Below the pieces are notes generated by a model. It made no database searches, had not been told where the DNA came from, and saw only the letters and a list, made by a program, of their open reading frames with translations. From NCBI GenBank assembly GCA_903813345.2, contig CAIIXF020000124.1:124001-188000 (forward strand): a stretch of DNA of 64,000 bases, in the 5' to 3' direction. Position numbers and translations under genes: made by a program. This DNA comes from Owenia fusiformis. Lineage: Eukaryota; Annelida; Polychaeta; Sabellida; Oweniidae. Each line of letters starts with the position of its first letter. The stretch's first letter is position 1. Positions 12,907 through 25,139 of this stretch are shown in pieces.

Positions 12907-13887
12907 CAGGCGTCCACAAAAAAGTATACCCAACTTCAAAACCAAATTACTAGAATCCTGAGCAATCTTTTTGAAATCCAAAGGTAACCGCAAAAAGCCT
13001 TATTTGTCCTCCATCAAATGGTACCTAGATCATAATGTAACTGTCATGTACGACTGAGCAATCATGACCATTCTGATAGGTGGTAAAATTAGCACTGTGC
13101 CAAGTTATCTTCCTGTGTGGCAATCGATGTGTAATTGGCTTAGTATTCTTTTTCTGTTACATGTAAGATGACAGGACTTTCATAATGAACTGGACTTTGG
13201 GATGAGTAGCTCTCTTATTAAAAAAAAGATTTGGCAAAAAGCTTACTTACTCTAAATAGGCCTGCAAACCTGGTTTAACTGACAACTGAGCAGTAGAGCC
13301 AACAAAAAGAAAGTCCAGTGTACTGTTTAAGAACCCCTAATTTTACTATTGAAAATGTATTCCAGCAATACTGTCCAACATGAATCTACTTGTCGAGACT
13401 CGATCATCTTGACTTCTTCTGAGAAAATGAGGATTTCAGCAAGGGTGTATTGACTTCAATGGGGGATACTATTGACTTCAAGGCTGCATATCATCAAGTA
13501 GAAGTTTCATTGCTGTTCAAAAAGCTCGTGTTATCCAATTCCCGAGAGGGAGGTAGCAATAAAAAGTTATGGAAAATTATGCAAAAAGATTGAAGAACAT
13601 GGGACAAGTTTGAATTTGAACATTAATAATGTTTTGAACACAAAAAAACATTCATTGTGTCAATCCTACTTGAATGCTAACTTGGCACAGAGCTGATGTT
13701 ACCACCTTTCATAAAAGCCTTGATTGCTCAGTCATACATGACAGATACATAATGATTTAGGTACCATTCGACGGTGCATAAACTAGGCTTTAAACTGTAG
13801 CCTTTAAATTTAAATTTTAAAAATTGCTCAGAATTCTGGTATCCTGGCTTTGTAGTTGGGTATCCTTTTTTGTGGATTGCGCCAGTT
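12907..13887. mobile_element. ~980-bp mariner-like element with long inverted repeats
   Basis: The terminus CAGGCGTCCACAAAAAAGTA and its inverted partner (CTGGCGCAATCCACAAAAAA read from the right) belong to imperfect inverted repeats of about 200 bp (12907-13115, 13675-13885). The LINE copy at 7455 shows the empty site GCTCTATTATATC, which supports TA target use. No readable transposase remains. Confidence 0.75.
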
Positions 13888-14680
13888 TATTATATCAATA
13901 AAAATGTTTGATAATATTGGGAAATCTCCATCCCTTGAAACTCAAAAGGTTAGCAATTTGCTATTTGCAGACGATTTAGTTATATTTGATACTACTCAAG
14001 TACTTAGTAGCAAAGAAGGAATGCAACTTATACTAAATTGTCTTTATGTAATGTCTGGAAACTTGAAATTAACATTTATAAAACAAAAATCATGAAATTC
14101 TGGAAATGTGGCAACGTTTGTCAAGAACGATCCCAACATTTAGCTATCGCCAGTGATTGGGGATCGAGCAAATAAAGCCATTACATGTTTAAAGCGGCAC
14201 ACAGACATGAAATCGTCCTGAAAACGTCCTGAAATTGAAATAACATTGTATGATCAACTTATGAAATCCATCGCATATCGATTGTTCCAAAAACAAACAA
14301 TTTTTGACAAGTATTTTTTGGCTTGGAACTATTATTTTTCAATTAAGCGCTAATGTAAACAAATAAAACCTTACATTTCACTTTAGAAAGCTATATCTCG
14401 AAGATTTTATGATGTTGAAGTATATGATTTTAATCAGTGACACATAAAAATGAACGTTAAATCGGCACATCCTTTATTTCCCGTTTTGAGTAAAATTAGC
14501 GCGTATTACTTTGAAGTTTGTTTTTTGTCTTACCACCAACCATCAGAGAAAATATGGATAACGGGTCACCTTTTTAAAATTAGCGCGTATTACTTTGAAG
14601 TTTGTTTTTTGTCTTACCACCAACCATCAGAGAAAACATGGATAACGGGTCACCTTGATCACCTTTAAATTCAAAAGTGC
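13888..14680 (+). mobile_element. Old LINE fragment, copy 2, with intact FADD block
   Basis: Encodes SNLLFADDLVIFDTT (catalytic reverse transcriptase motif), GMQLILN and WKLEIN-like pieces with frameshifts. It matches copy 1 through 14340. An ~83-bp segment (14495-14577, with ATTAGCGCGTATTACTTTG) is directly repeated at 14578-14660. Confidence 0.75.
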
Positions 14681-14714
14681 CCCTGACAGAACATTTGGGT
14701 GATAACTGTGGATT

Positions 14715-15500
14715 AAAGGTGAAGAAAAGTCATTATTAATTAAAGATAAAAAAATAACTTTTCAATGAGTTCATTGATTAATTCCAAATTTTAACACAAT
14801 GACATTAAAAGAAAAACTTAATTTGCAAATCATGTTTCTGTAAAAATCAGAACCATCGGCTGTGGATATCAATCCTTTAACTCATAACAAACGGATTAGT
14901 TATCAGTGAACAAAACGTATGTCATAGAAATTAAATACTTCGGGATTAAAGTTTTAATTATATTGCTCTGGCATGTCAATACATGTACGAGATTGTGAAA
15001 AACGGCATGATATTGAAAGAATTGTTGGCCAAGGGGAGGGGTCGAATGAATTTAGCTAAATATTGAGCAGTTCTGTGTCAAGACTGTTTTTTGTGGCTGA
15101 CAAAGTGACAAAGTGAATACAGGTGCTTGTTTGTGCCTGTGTGATATAAGAGGGGGATTTAAATGCTGTTTGTTGGAAACTTGATGTGACAGAAAAACAA
15201 TAGAGTAAAAATGTGAGGAAAACCTTTTAATGAAGAATTAAAAAATAACTTTCCAATGAATTGATCGATTGAATCCAAATTTTAACACAATGTTAATCAT
15301 AACATTAGGGATAATATACAATCAAATAAATATGAAAAACTTAATTTGCAAATTATTTTTGTGGAACTTGGAATCGTTGACTGTAGGAAATTAATCCATG
15401 GACTCTAATAAACGGATTAGTTATCAGTGTTCACGAAACTCATTTTATATAAATTGAATAATAGGGATTAAAGTCTTAGTTATCATATTGCTCTGACATA
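14715..15500. repeat. Direct duplication of ~280 bp (14715-14990 and 15220-15500)
   Basis: Shared blocks in the same order are AAAAAATAACTTT, CCAAATTTTAACACAATG, AAACTTAATTTGCAAAT, AACGGATTAGTTATCAGTG, GGGATTAAAGT and ATATTGCTCTG. The copies are diverged and non-coding. Confidence 0.75.
14995..15060. repeat. Short dispersed repeat related to 18290-18345
   Basis: AAAAACGGCATGATATTGAAAG followed by TTGGCCAAGGGGAGG resembles AAAAACTGCATGATTTTGAAAG and CTGGCCAGAGGGGGAG inside the large inverted repeat. Confidence 0.45.
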
Positions 15501-17082
15501 CTGTATGTTATTTGCATCAGTTTGTTCTTCCATGCACCAATTTGCTCAAAGCATACTCATTGATATGTCAGATGAAACATTTGCAATAAATGTAAAATGC
15601 GCCCGTTTCTTTATTTGCATAATCAAATTATCAACTTAACATACCGAATCTTGCATTTTTTGTATATGTATATTTTGAAAGGGAAAACAAAGAATGATTA
15701 ATAAAACCAGCTGTAATAAACAGACATTGTCCAATTCTAATAGAAACAATTGTATTGCATGGGTTAATCTGTTGTTTATCACGGATGTTTATCTCAGATA
15801 TCATATGGATAACAGAAAACACACGAATTGTGAAATGTGAAAGAATAAAAGTTTTAAAGGACGAGTGGCTTTAGGACCCTATATTAGCCCCCAAGATATT
15901 TAGAAAAAATTGTACAGGATATCAAAGAAGAGACTTTGTTTGATAACCAGATCCCAAAATTAGGTCATACTTACATTTATATTTAAAATATAGGTCATTC
16001 TATTAACCTGTATAAAATGACCTTTTCAAGGAAAAAACACTTTTTTCACATCATTATTGTCAATGTTTCTATTTATTAGCAAAGTAATCATTATTTACAG
16101 TCATTCAAGACATTTTCATTTATCCTCTTGCTATTATCTTACATAATTGTGACAAAGCATATTGGGGAACATTCGAAAACATATAAAATATAACAAGTCA
16201 AAGATACAAACAAAATATTGAATAGTGATCTTCTTTATACTTCATTTAGAACAATTGTCCACAAAAAAAGTTTGCGAAACTATGGCAGAAAAGAACATTG
16301 ACTTTTTTTTAATTTACATCACAATGAGAAAGAACAAGGGGCAACATTTAAAAATACATGAAGTAATTAACAAGTCAAAAATGCATATCAATTATATTGA
16401 TCTGCCTCCTTGAGATCATATGCACATATGCAGTTTGTGGCAGTAAAATACTGAATTTATTATTTCACATAAATTTATTATAGCACAAAGAGCAACATTT
16501 GTAAACACATGGACTTTACATAACTGTTGATGAGCACATTCATTTGTTTGTTCATTATTATAAGAGATTCTCTGAGCAATCATCATCTTCTTCAAATGAC
16601 AACATTTCATACATATCTTTTGATTTTAAAATGTCAAACTTCGTGCATTTCTTTTTGCTTTTATACCCCTTGTGTCTACAACCCTACTCCCAACAGATTA
16701 GAATGCATAAATACCGGTGTAAAAGGATAGGAGGTCCTCTCAAATTATGGGCCTACTCTCCATTGATTTATATGGTGACCTCAATACAACTCTTTCCCTC
16801 ATTATCTTATACGCAATCAGGGCCAGTAAGGGCCGTTAAGAAAGGAGACCATAATCCCTGGGGGATCATCATTTCTTTTACACCGGATCACAGAATTTTC
16901 CAATGAGGGACCTGTTAAATGTATTACTGGCTGTTTTAATAGATGTTCTTGTTTCTTGCTCTTTAGGGAAAAGTAGTATTTTTTCTAATGTGTAGCATTA
17001 TGCGTTTCGCTTTATACATGTATGTAAAAACAACCCATAGCATTTGTGAAGCCAGTTGGGTGATCTCACCCACCTACAAAAA
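15500..17082. other. No gene recognised
   Basis: AT-rich sequence. Open frames here are short, overlap each other and lack recognisable domains or codon bias. I see nothing I can name. Confidence 0.5.
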
Positions 17083-19660
17083 AGAATTATTCTGCAAAGG
17101 ATTTGTATCGACACATGTTTCTCTTAAACCAGTCATCAAAAAATTCTGAAAATTTTACACATCGTCAATTCAATGGTCATCTTTTAAATGGTAACAATAT
17201 GATTTGAAAAAATATACCTTTCTCTTTATTGATTTAGAAAAGACATCAGACACTTCTTTTGTTCTTGGCACCATATGTTCGGAATGAAATGAAACATCTA
17301 TCGAAACCTCATTGGAACAAAATGACATAAACACAACGTGTTTAGGTCTCTCAATATTGTAATTGTACAAAGGAAAGTTTGGTTGATTTAAAAAAAGTTT
17401 ATTGAAATAAAAGGTTTATGGTTATAATGAAAACACGCGCTACGCGCTAACGCGCTAGCGCACTAACGCACTGTTCAGAATGATCGTTCCCACAGGCCCG
17501 GGAACATGATGTATAAACATCGAGTGAGTGAAGAGATTAGGTGGCTCATCAGAAAGCAGAAGTATGAAGAAGCCCAATGTTTGATCGTTAACTGTGCAGA
17601 TTATCGATTGTCAGTGTGTTTTATCTGATTTAAAAGGAAGATAGAAAGTAGCACCTTACAAGATGAATGGTCGCAGATATGCGAATATGCTCCCTATTTC
17701 ATTGCATTATTTGGGTCCATCCATCGGCGAGAAAAATCCCGTTTCGAAATCTGAGCCGGGGGCCCGACTACTTGACTAATGACTTAATATAATGTTTATT
17801 TGTCGCATGTTACCTCGTGTTACCTCTTAATATCAAGTCATGGATGTTTTATATATCTTTACTCTTTGTATTTGAAGTTATATCTCACATGACTTACCAA
17901 ACGGTGGGATAATTCAGGCATCGCATTTATATTTTTCCATTTTTCTTTTCGTGCCCGGTTACTCTCTTTCGCTTTCATGGGGGGGGGGTGTATAGGGTTA
18001 TCGTATAAGAGGAGGGTGAAAATCTATTGTGTATGGCCGCATAAGAGGGGGCAACATTTATCGTATATGGCATCGTATAAGTTAAATAAACACATGTTTT
18101 AAAAGAATTAAAGAAGCCTATTATGAAATTTAAGGCAGTTTGAACGAATACTGCAGATCCAGCTTATCCCCATAAATTTGGGATTTCAATACACAAGTAG
18201 TTGCGGGGGCTTGCCCGTAGCCAGCTTTTTTCCAGGCAGGGGAAGCTTTTTCACAATTTTGGCTAATAATCATGAAAAAAATTCTCAGAATGGTGAAAAA
18301 CTGCATGATTTTGAAAGAATCTCTGGCCAGAGGGGGAGCTCCGCTCCCCCAGCTCCCCCTCTGGCTACGGGCCTGGTTGTGGGGGTGATTTGAAAAATCA
18401 GTCCCACATTTATGGGGGTAATCCAGATCTCTATATACATAGTAGTCTCTATATGCCATATGCCAGGACAGTAACCAGGATTTCCCAGGGGGGGGGGGTC
18501 ACTTTTTCAAAAATTCCAAAGTCACCCTCCGAACCCCCCTGGCTTCGGGGCTGTGTACTATGGATTTCCAAGACCCCTTTGAACCCCCCTTTCATGTTTG
18601 CTTTCGTTTTTCTCAATTTGATTTTAGATTTAAAAAGTTTTGAATTACGTCAGTCCCAGTGAATTGTATTACCTATTTTACCAGGAATATTGTTGAAAAC
18701 AGGGTTGTATTTCATTTGGAATTAAAGTTTTAAATAAGAGACGATTTAAAAAGTAATGTAAACCCGACCAGCGTGTTTTATCATTGTCCGGTAATTGGCC
18801 GTAAATATTTATTAATTCTAAGTTACTCATGTTCTTTCAGGTCAAATACAGAGAAAAGTACACGTTCATTTAGTTTTGGAATTATTTCCTAAATTGAAGT
18901 TGAATTCTGTTTTTTAACGGTGTGAAGAACATCTTAATTGGTCTTATATTTTTAAAGAAATCGTAACTTGAAAAGTGTAATTTTCGAGAGGCTTTGTTTA
19001 TTTCCTGCGGCCGCAAAGTTCACATCAAAGTCTGATTGACAGGTTAGCGGTGATTTATACAGTCTTTGAAGTGTCAATGTTTTGACAAGTTCCCAGGGAG
19101 TCATAACCCTAATTATACATGTCCCTGGGCCAAGGGTATAGACCAATCATAAACATGCGCTTAAAACATGCGCACACATCGTGGGGGAAGGATCATTTTC
19201 TATTAGCGCATTGGCGCGTGGCGCGTTAGCGCGTAGCGCGTGTTTTCATTATAACCAAGGTTTATCTAAATTTTCTAAATTTCTATCTATTTTTTGTTTT
19301 AATTTTTTGAATACCTTTTGTTAAATCAACCAAAATTTCCTTTGTATAACTATATAATATTGAGAGGTCTAAGAAAATGTTGTATGTGCTATTTTGTTCC
19401 AACAAGGTTCGGAAAGATATTTTATTTCATTCTCAAGAATTGGTAGAAAGAAACAAAAAACAATTCCATTAAAAAACATAAAAATGTTAACAAAACAGTT
19501 ATATAAAATATATATAAATAATTTTCGCATTAAATTGTTGTCAATCAGTCAACATTACATAAAGAACTTTTTTACACAATGTTTTCAATAATTGGTTTAA
19601 GAGAAAACTATTGTTGAATTCGATTCACCATATCGATACCAATCCTTTGTTGAAAAAACA
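17083..19660. repeat. Large inverted repeat, arms ~420 and ~480 bp, GC-alternating core
   Basis: Arms are 17083-17500 and 19178-19660. Matching blocks include AAAGGATT(T/G)GTATCGA, TCTCTTAAACCA, GGAACAAAATGACAT/GCACAT, TCTCAATATTGTA, TACAAAGGAAA, TTGGTTGATTTAA and GGTTATAATGAAAACACGC, then runs of GCGCTA/GCGCGT. The interior (17501-19177) holds poly-G tracts and a GGGGGAGCTCC palindrome. It may be one fold-back transposon or two inverted copies of an element. Confidence 0.75.
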
Positions 19661-19844
19661 TTGACAAATTATAGTTTTAAATGTGAAGAGAACGAGCTTT
19701 GACGGGGGTTTGGGAGGGGGGCTTTTCTCCTCCAAGAAAATTAATGAGATTGTATTTAAAAGCGTTCTGCGGCGTTTTAAGATATGAAATTCCGACTAAT
19801 ATGGACCAATCGAATGTAAATTATTGGCCATTTTATCAGAATAT

Positions 19845-19905
19845 TCAGGGGTTTCAATAGCAGCAGGCAACAGGCGATTTTTACCAGTTGTTTTAAAAAT
19901 TTGCC
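19845..19905. repeat. Dispersed repeat, copy 1
   Basis: TTTCAATAGCAGCAGGCAAC followed by AGGCGATTTTTACCA recurs at 29688-29750 in a CEP135 intron. Confidence 0.6.
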
Positions 19906-21477
19906 TGCATTTAAAGATCCGGTTTTTATTGACTACCTAAACGCTACACCAATAGTCCATTTTCTCCACTTGGCCACTCTTTGATTGAGCCAGGCCTATT
20001 GGAAGATTGGAGGCACTTTTGATCAATTTTGCAAAGGGTTAATTTTATTCTCATCTGTCTCAACAGAACAGGAATATCTCAGAATTCAAAGTCATACCGT
20101 AAACTATATCATTGATTGGCCAAGGGTTCATCAAAAATCCTGGGAAATGACATCTTCTGGACGTAAAGCGTGGGAATATCTGATATGACCAGTTCCCATG
20201 GCAGTGTGTCACCTGTCATTTCTCTGGAATGATGTACACTTTCCTCCAAAGATTGGAAACAATTGTACTACAGTAAAACCTGTATATCTGAACACTTGGC
20301 TAATCTGAACACCTCCAAATTTGAATATTTTTTGGTCCCGTTTTTCCTCCCATTGACTCAAATGTTAAAAACCTTGAACAGTCATTCCAGATAGTAATGC
20401 CCCAATCATAATTTTTCTGTCGCCGTGTATTTTCTCTCAAATAACCAGGTGCCTGTACTGTAGTATTAAACATTATAGTTGTATAGGATGGTTCGGTGCC
20501 TAATATTGTCACTATAAGTTTGGCTCAATTTTCCACATAAGTGTTGTCACAATCAGTTAAAGTCAGAAATTCTTAAATTACGTTATTGTCGCCAAGAAGC
20601 ATTTTTAGGTATATGGAAGAAAACAGTTTACTTATCACAATCCGTATTATATATTTTCATGAGTAACAATGATGTGTTACAAATGTGCATGCGAAGTTTC
20701 AAACCAAAATACTAACAAGAACCTCTTATTTTTCACGTTATAATAATGTCGCCAGATTCTTGAAAGTTACTGCCTGTTGCATGTATACCTGATATGGAGC
20801 TTATACATTGTACCGATGTGACGTTTACCTTTAAACCAACATCAAATACTAGTTTACATATAAAACATTCATGAAATATATAGAATGTCAATGTATTTAC
20901 CAAGATATATCATTTGTGACTTGTCAAAAAATATTTTTTGAAACGTATGGATAAGGACTTTAAACTACGTTACCAAATATCCAGCAAAATAAAAGAACGA
21001 AGGCACTGTTTCCCACATATATTGTACGACAGCCTTGGATGACTTAATATGAGACCCTACTCTGTCGTTTAGTACTGAATTATAATAATTTATTTGCATT
21101 AAAATGTCACAAATATCAAATAACGTTACCTTAAACTACGTGAGACTTTTTTACGAAACAATCCTATTTGACTTGTTTTATAACTACAATCTTAATGACA
21201 ATGGGCCATATGGTGAGTTTAGGTGCGCCATGGCGCCATGTTGACTCAAAGCTGTGTATTATCTCTGACAATCGACTACAATCCATCAAAATAATTGAAA
21301 ATATGTAAGTAAATACCTAACTCCATTCACAATCTCAGTAAAGAACATTTAAGGAATTTTGGATACTAATTTCGAAGCACATCATTCATTAGAAACATGT
21401 TATTTGTGGTGCAAGAACAAAACTTTCAATTTGAAATATATTTGGTGAAATTCGATATTAATTCGATAAATTCGATA

Positions 21478-21510
21478 AATTACGTTATGTTCGGTAACGT
21501 AATTTAAATC
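21478..21510. repeat. AATTACGTTA / TAACGTAATT palindrome
   Basis: Ten-base arms around a 7-base loop in the middle of the pogo-like element. Confidence 0.65.
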
Positions 21511-21690
21511 GATCGTTAATCCTTTTCTGACTTGATTTGGAGTTTCAAATAGGGGGACATTCTTTCCGAAAATGGGTAAATCAAGAGCAGTGATTCAAAA
21601 AGCCTATATTGAATTGAAAAGAGAAATGGAAAAGATGGGGAAAAGTATAGAAAGAAAGGGCGCGTGTTAAGGAAATGGTGGAACAGACAG

Positions 21691-22016
21691 AACATTTTTG
21701 AAAAAAATGCAATACCTGCTCATTATATTTTCTTTGACAATATAAAAAATGAAGGCATGTAGAAATTTCAGGAAAGTATCGTCACAGTGTCTTCTTTTCT
21801 TGAGTCTGGTAAGAGATCAATTTAACTCCAGGAAATGCTGAAATTTCATGAAAAACATTCAAAATGGTCGTCTTTTCAATTTTTCAATGTTTTCTCAAAG
21901 TTTCTGTACGACACTTGAGTTACCAAGGGAAATGTACACATGCCATCATACTTTAATTTCAACAGAAAATAACATGTGCAGGTGTATCAATTTTTTCAAA
22001 AATGTTTTCGTTACAC
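21691..22016. mobile_element. 326-bp hairpin (fold-back) element
   Basis: The sequence folds on itself end to end. Left AACATTTTTGAAAAAAATGC and right, inverted, AACATTTTTGAAAAAATTGA bound arms of ~155 bp that share CACATGTTATTTTCT-like and GGCATGT blocks. The same arms occur at 26633-27505. Confidence 0.75.
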
Positions 22017-22400
22017 CATTACCTTAAGCGGTACCACACACCTATGGTAGAGCTCTCCTTTCAAACGTTTGTTTCTTGCTTTGCCTCGCGGAGTGCAAAA
22101 AATGAACCCCAGAGTAAGAGCACTGACGCAGACGAACCCTATGATAATAGAGCAGCTGTTATGTGCATAATCGACAATTATACTACTGCAGTCTATGATG
22201 GTGCTTGGTACATTGGAAAAGTAGTTAATGTGGATGGCGTGCTACGAAACATCATTTATGATTACTAGTAACAGACGGGGGTATTTTCAGTGGCATTCGC
22301 CAGAACGTACTCTGGGTAGCCAGAACATGTACTCTGGGTAGAACATGCAAACGTTCTTTGCCAAATAGTGGATTTGATTCCCAAGTGGGGGAATGCAAGA
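22002..22400 (+). pseudogene. Relic of an uncharacterised transposon-associated C-terminal domain
   Basis: The + strand reads DNYTTAVYDGAWYIGKV to a stop at 22266. After a frameshift come FQWHSPERTLWV-like residues. The pattern 'AVYD..WYIG.V ... F.WP..DD..WV' recalls a domain I have seen at the end of uncharacterised invertebrate proteins linked to transposons; the name is not known to me. The frame is broken, so it is not functional. Confidence 0.4.
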
Positions 22401-23859
22401 ATGTTCAAGATTACCTGAACTGATGATAAGCTATTTGCCTCAAAAATTGAATCAAGAGACAATGACGTCTGATATGTGGTTTTGGACAGATATGATTTGA
22501 AAATACGTTTTACTGTAAACATTTACTACTAGTTCACGTTGACAGTTGTTTTAGCGACGTCTCTAGAGATGTTGAATTAAGTGATAAAGTTAAGAAGTAA
22601 GTTTTACATAGACTTTGAACAATATTTGCTCTCGTTATCTAATGTCGTCGACTTTACAGTTTCTTAACAAGCGTTACCAAAATTTGCTGATCCAGTGCTA
22701 GGATAAGGGGTTTATACCAAGTACATTTAGCACCATTATTATTCACAATATGTAATGATTTTTTTTTGTTTTTGTAATGTATTCTTGATCAGATTTAATG
22801 ACACATGAAACTGATGCTCTAAGATGTTAATCTACGTTACCGTTCGTTTGAATATAGTACGCAAATGCTATATTTTACATGAACATAACGTGTTTTCATA
22901 AAATGAGTTTCTCTTATGTAAAACGTATATTAAACGGACCACTTTAATTCTTTAGAAACCACAATATTGTGCAACTGATTGAATTGAAAATGTCAGCTTC
23001 CATCAATTAATCTACGTTACAATATAGGCATGTTCAATGCTTGAGTTTTTTTACAAATAGATAACTTAATGATTAAATGACTGACAAACATTATGGAAAT
23101 TACAATTTAAAGGACAAAAATATAAAATAATTGTAATTGAGCAAAAAAGTTCAAAAGCCAACTATTATTAATCCTCCTGATAAGTATCAGTACCCTAATG
23201 TCTGTACTTTAAGGTAGAAAAACAAGTATTCAAATCAATTTAGATGGTACCTATAACGTAATTTAAAATGGCACAAAAACTTAAGATGTGTACCACATAT
23301 TTCAAATCAAAATTACTACGAAACCAAGAGAGTCTAAAAGCCAATTTTTTAGTATTATGACCCTCAAAAAATAACAAGGTATGAAGTGAAACGGAGAAAC
23401 TTTATTTTTGTCATTTTCCGAAAACTGATTGGGGCATTACTATCTGGAATGACTGGAAATGTGAACACCTCCCAATTTGAACAGTGGACAGTCATGTTTG
23501 AAAAATTAACCTATCTAATTTGAACACTTTTCATAAAGTATCACATGTTCCATACAGAATTGATCAAATATTTGAAAATAACTTCAATTATCTCACTCAT
23601 GGGGGGGGGGGGCTTTCTAGGATGACTAAATTCATTTGAATCGGATTTTCATGTCACCGTTATGCCATAAAGCTAGGTAGTCAAGACAACTACTGATTTA
23701 GAAATATTTGAGAACTTCCTATTCCTTCAAAATCCCAAATATTGCAAATGCAAAACCTCAAAATGTGAACACCTCCTGATGCGAACGCTCTTAGCTGGTC
23801 CCTCGCATTAGACAGGTTTTACTGTAGATACAATTCCCTCAGATCTTCACGGCTAAAGA

Positions 23860-24010
23860 GGTGTTCATTAGGATATTTTACTGTACTGAAATCGCTGGCT
23901 GAGAATCGGTGTTCACTATACACAGTTGTTCAATAGAGTAGAGTCATGTGTTCACTGGGCACAGATCTTCACTAAAGAGGTGTTCATTATGACAGTTTTA
24001 CTGTACTGAA
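23860..24010. repeat. Tandem remnants of pogo-like termini
   Basis: Two AGAGGTGTTCATTA blocks, each followed by TTTTACTGTACTGAAATC, resemble the right end of the element ending at 23824. Confidence 0.6.
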
Positions 24011-24524
24011 ATCAATCACTGACTGGGAATTCACTAAACAAAATTCACGGACATCTAATTAAATACGTTCTTCGAACTGCCCTGGAACTATATCACAAAA
24101 TTGATATGTGTGTATCATACCCGGGGTATCACCCCTGCAAAATAATTGACTCGCCCACTTGGTCTCTTGAAGTGAATGCATGCATTTCTTTCAAACTCTG
24201 ACTAAGAAATCGCTGGATTTTGGTTGACATCAAGCATTGAATGTTTATCCAGTCTGTCACCTGGGTTCGGTTGATCCACTTTTTTCGTTCAGTGTACTCT
24301 CTATAATGGAGGAAATAAAATTTAAGAAATGGCGGACACATACTTTTTCGGAAATTGGTTTATTTTTGTTGATTTCTCAAATAAATTGTAACATTATATT
24401 AATTTAATGTTTCGACCGAGAAGGTAAGTATTTCACCTTTCTATATGGACATATATTAGTAGCAAATTCTCACATAATGATTTGATATTAGTACAAATTC
24501 TTGAAGCTACAGAAAAAAATTTAC

Positions 24525-25112
24525 GAAGTGGCCAGAAGTTATCCCGTTCCCGGACTATGGTCCTGTGAACATCTCAATCTTTTGCCTGTGCGATTACAAC
24601 ATGGGAGAATTTTTTACTCATCTTACACTTCAGATACCTACTTCAATAGATTCCTTGGTAATTTAGCATTCTTTTCGTGTAGTTGAATCCACAATTGTCT
24701 GGGTTTATCGGCAGAACGAAGACATTTTCGTTTTTGATCGCAATATTTGCGTGTAACATTTACTTATTTCAACCGTCAAATTCCTCCATATTGGTACTTC
24801 CGGGCTACATCCGGGACAGCCAAACGGGGGATTCCCCTTTTAAATCCAACCGCCATTTTGAAAAGTGATGGAATCTCTCTCGATGAAAAAGAGAAAATGT
24901 TCCCGTTCTGCCGATATACCCAGACATGAGACAATCGGCGGTTCCAATATATTAGAAGTTACATCTTGAGTTCTATAATGCATCGAGGTAGGTATCTTAA
25001 GTGTAAGGGGCGTAGATAATTCTCCGAAGTTGTAATCATACAGGCAAATGAATGCGCTCAGTGCAGGACTATAGTCCGGGAACGGGATAAGCCAGAAGAA
25101 GTGAGTAGCTCC
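24525..25112. mobile_element. ~590-bp fold-back element
   Basis: An imperfect palindrome over its full length. TTATCCCGTTCCCGGACTAT near 24540 pairs with ATAGTCCGGGAACGGGATAA near 25072-25091. TTTGCCTGTGCGATTACAAC, CTTACACTT.AGATACCTAC and TATCGGCAGAACG blocks also pair, and the centre is near 24800. Short overlapping frames inside are by-products. Confidence 0.8.
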
Positions 25113-25139
25113 CAGAATTCTTTCATATTCTATCGTATT

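Larger units (their letters stand above)
20271..23824. mobile_element. 3.55-kb TA-flanked pogo/Tigger-like element
   Basis: TA at 20269-20270 and 23825-23826. Termini are CAGTAAAACCTGTATATCTG and, inverted, CAGTAAAACCTGTCTAATGC. Inverted similarity extends inward (AGGTGTTCA blocks and the ATTGGGGCATTACTATCTGG pair at 20395 and 23425). No CENP-B/DDE transposase is visible. The interior holds a 326-bp hairpin element and a decayed coding relic. Related end fragments follow at 23860-24005. Confidence 0.78.

Noticed and set aside
16225-16906. Overlapping short frames of 60-120 codons on both strands.
   Set aside because: AT-rich, mutually overlapping, no domain, no splice-linked continuation.
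18130-18662. Pro/Gly-rich frames of ~70-110 codons on both strands.
   Set aside because: They lie inside the large inverted repeat over GC-rich palindromic sequence; no domain.
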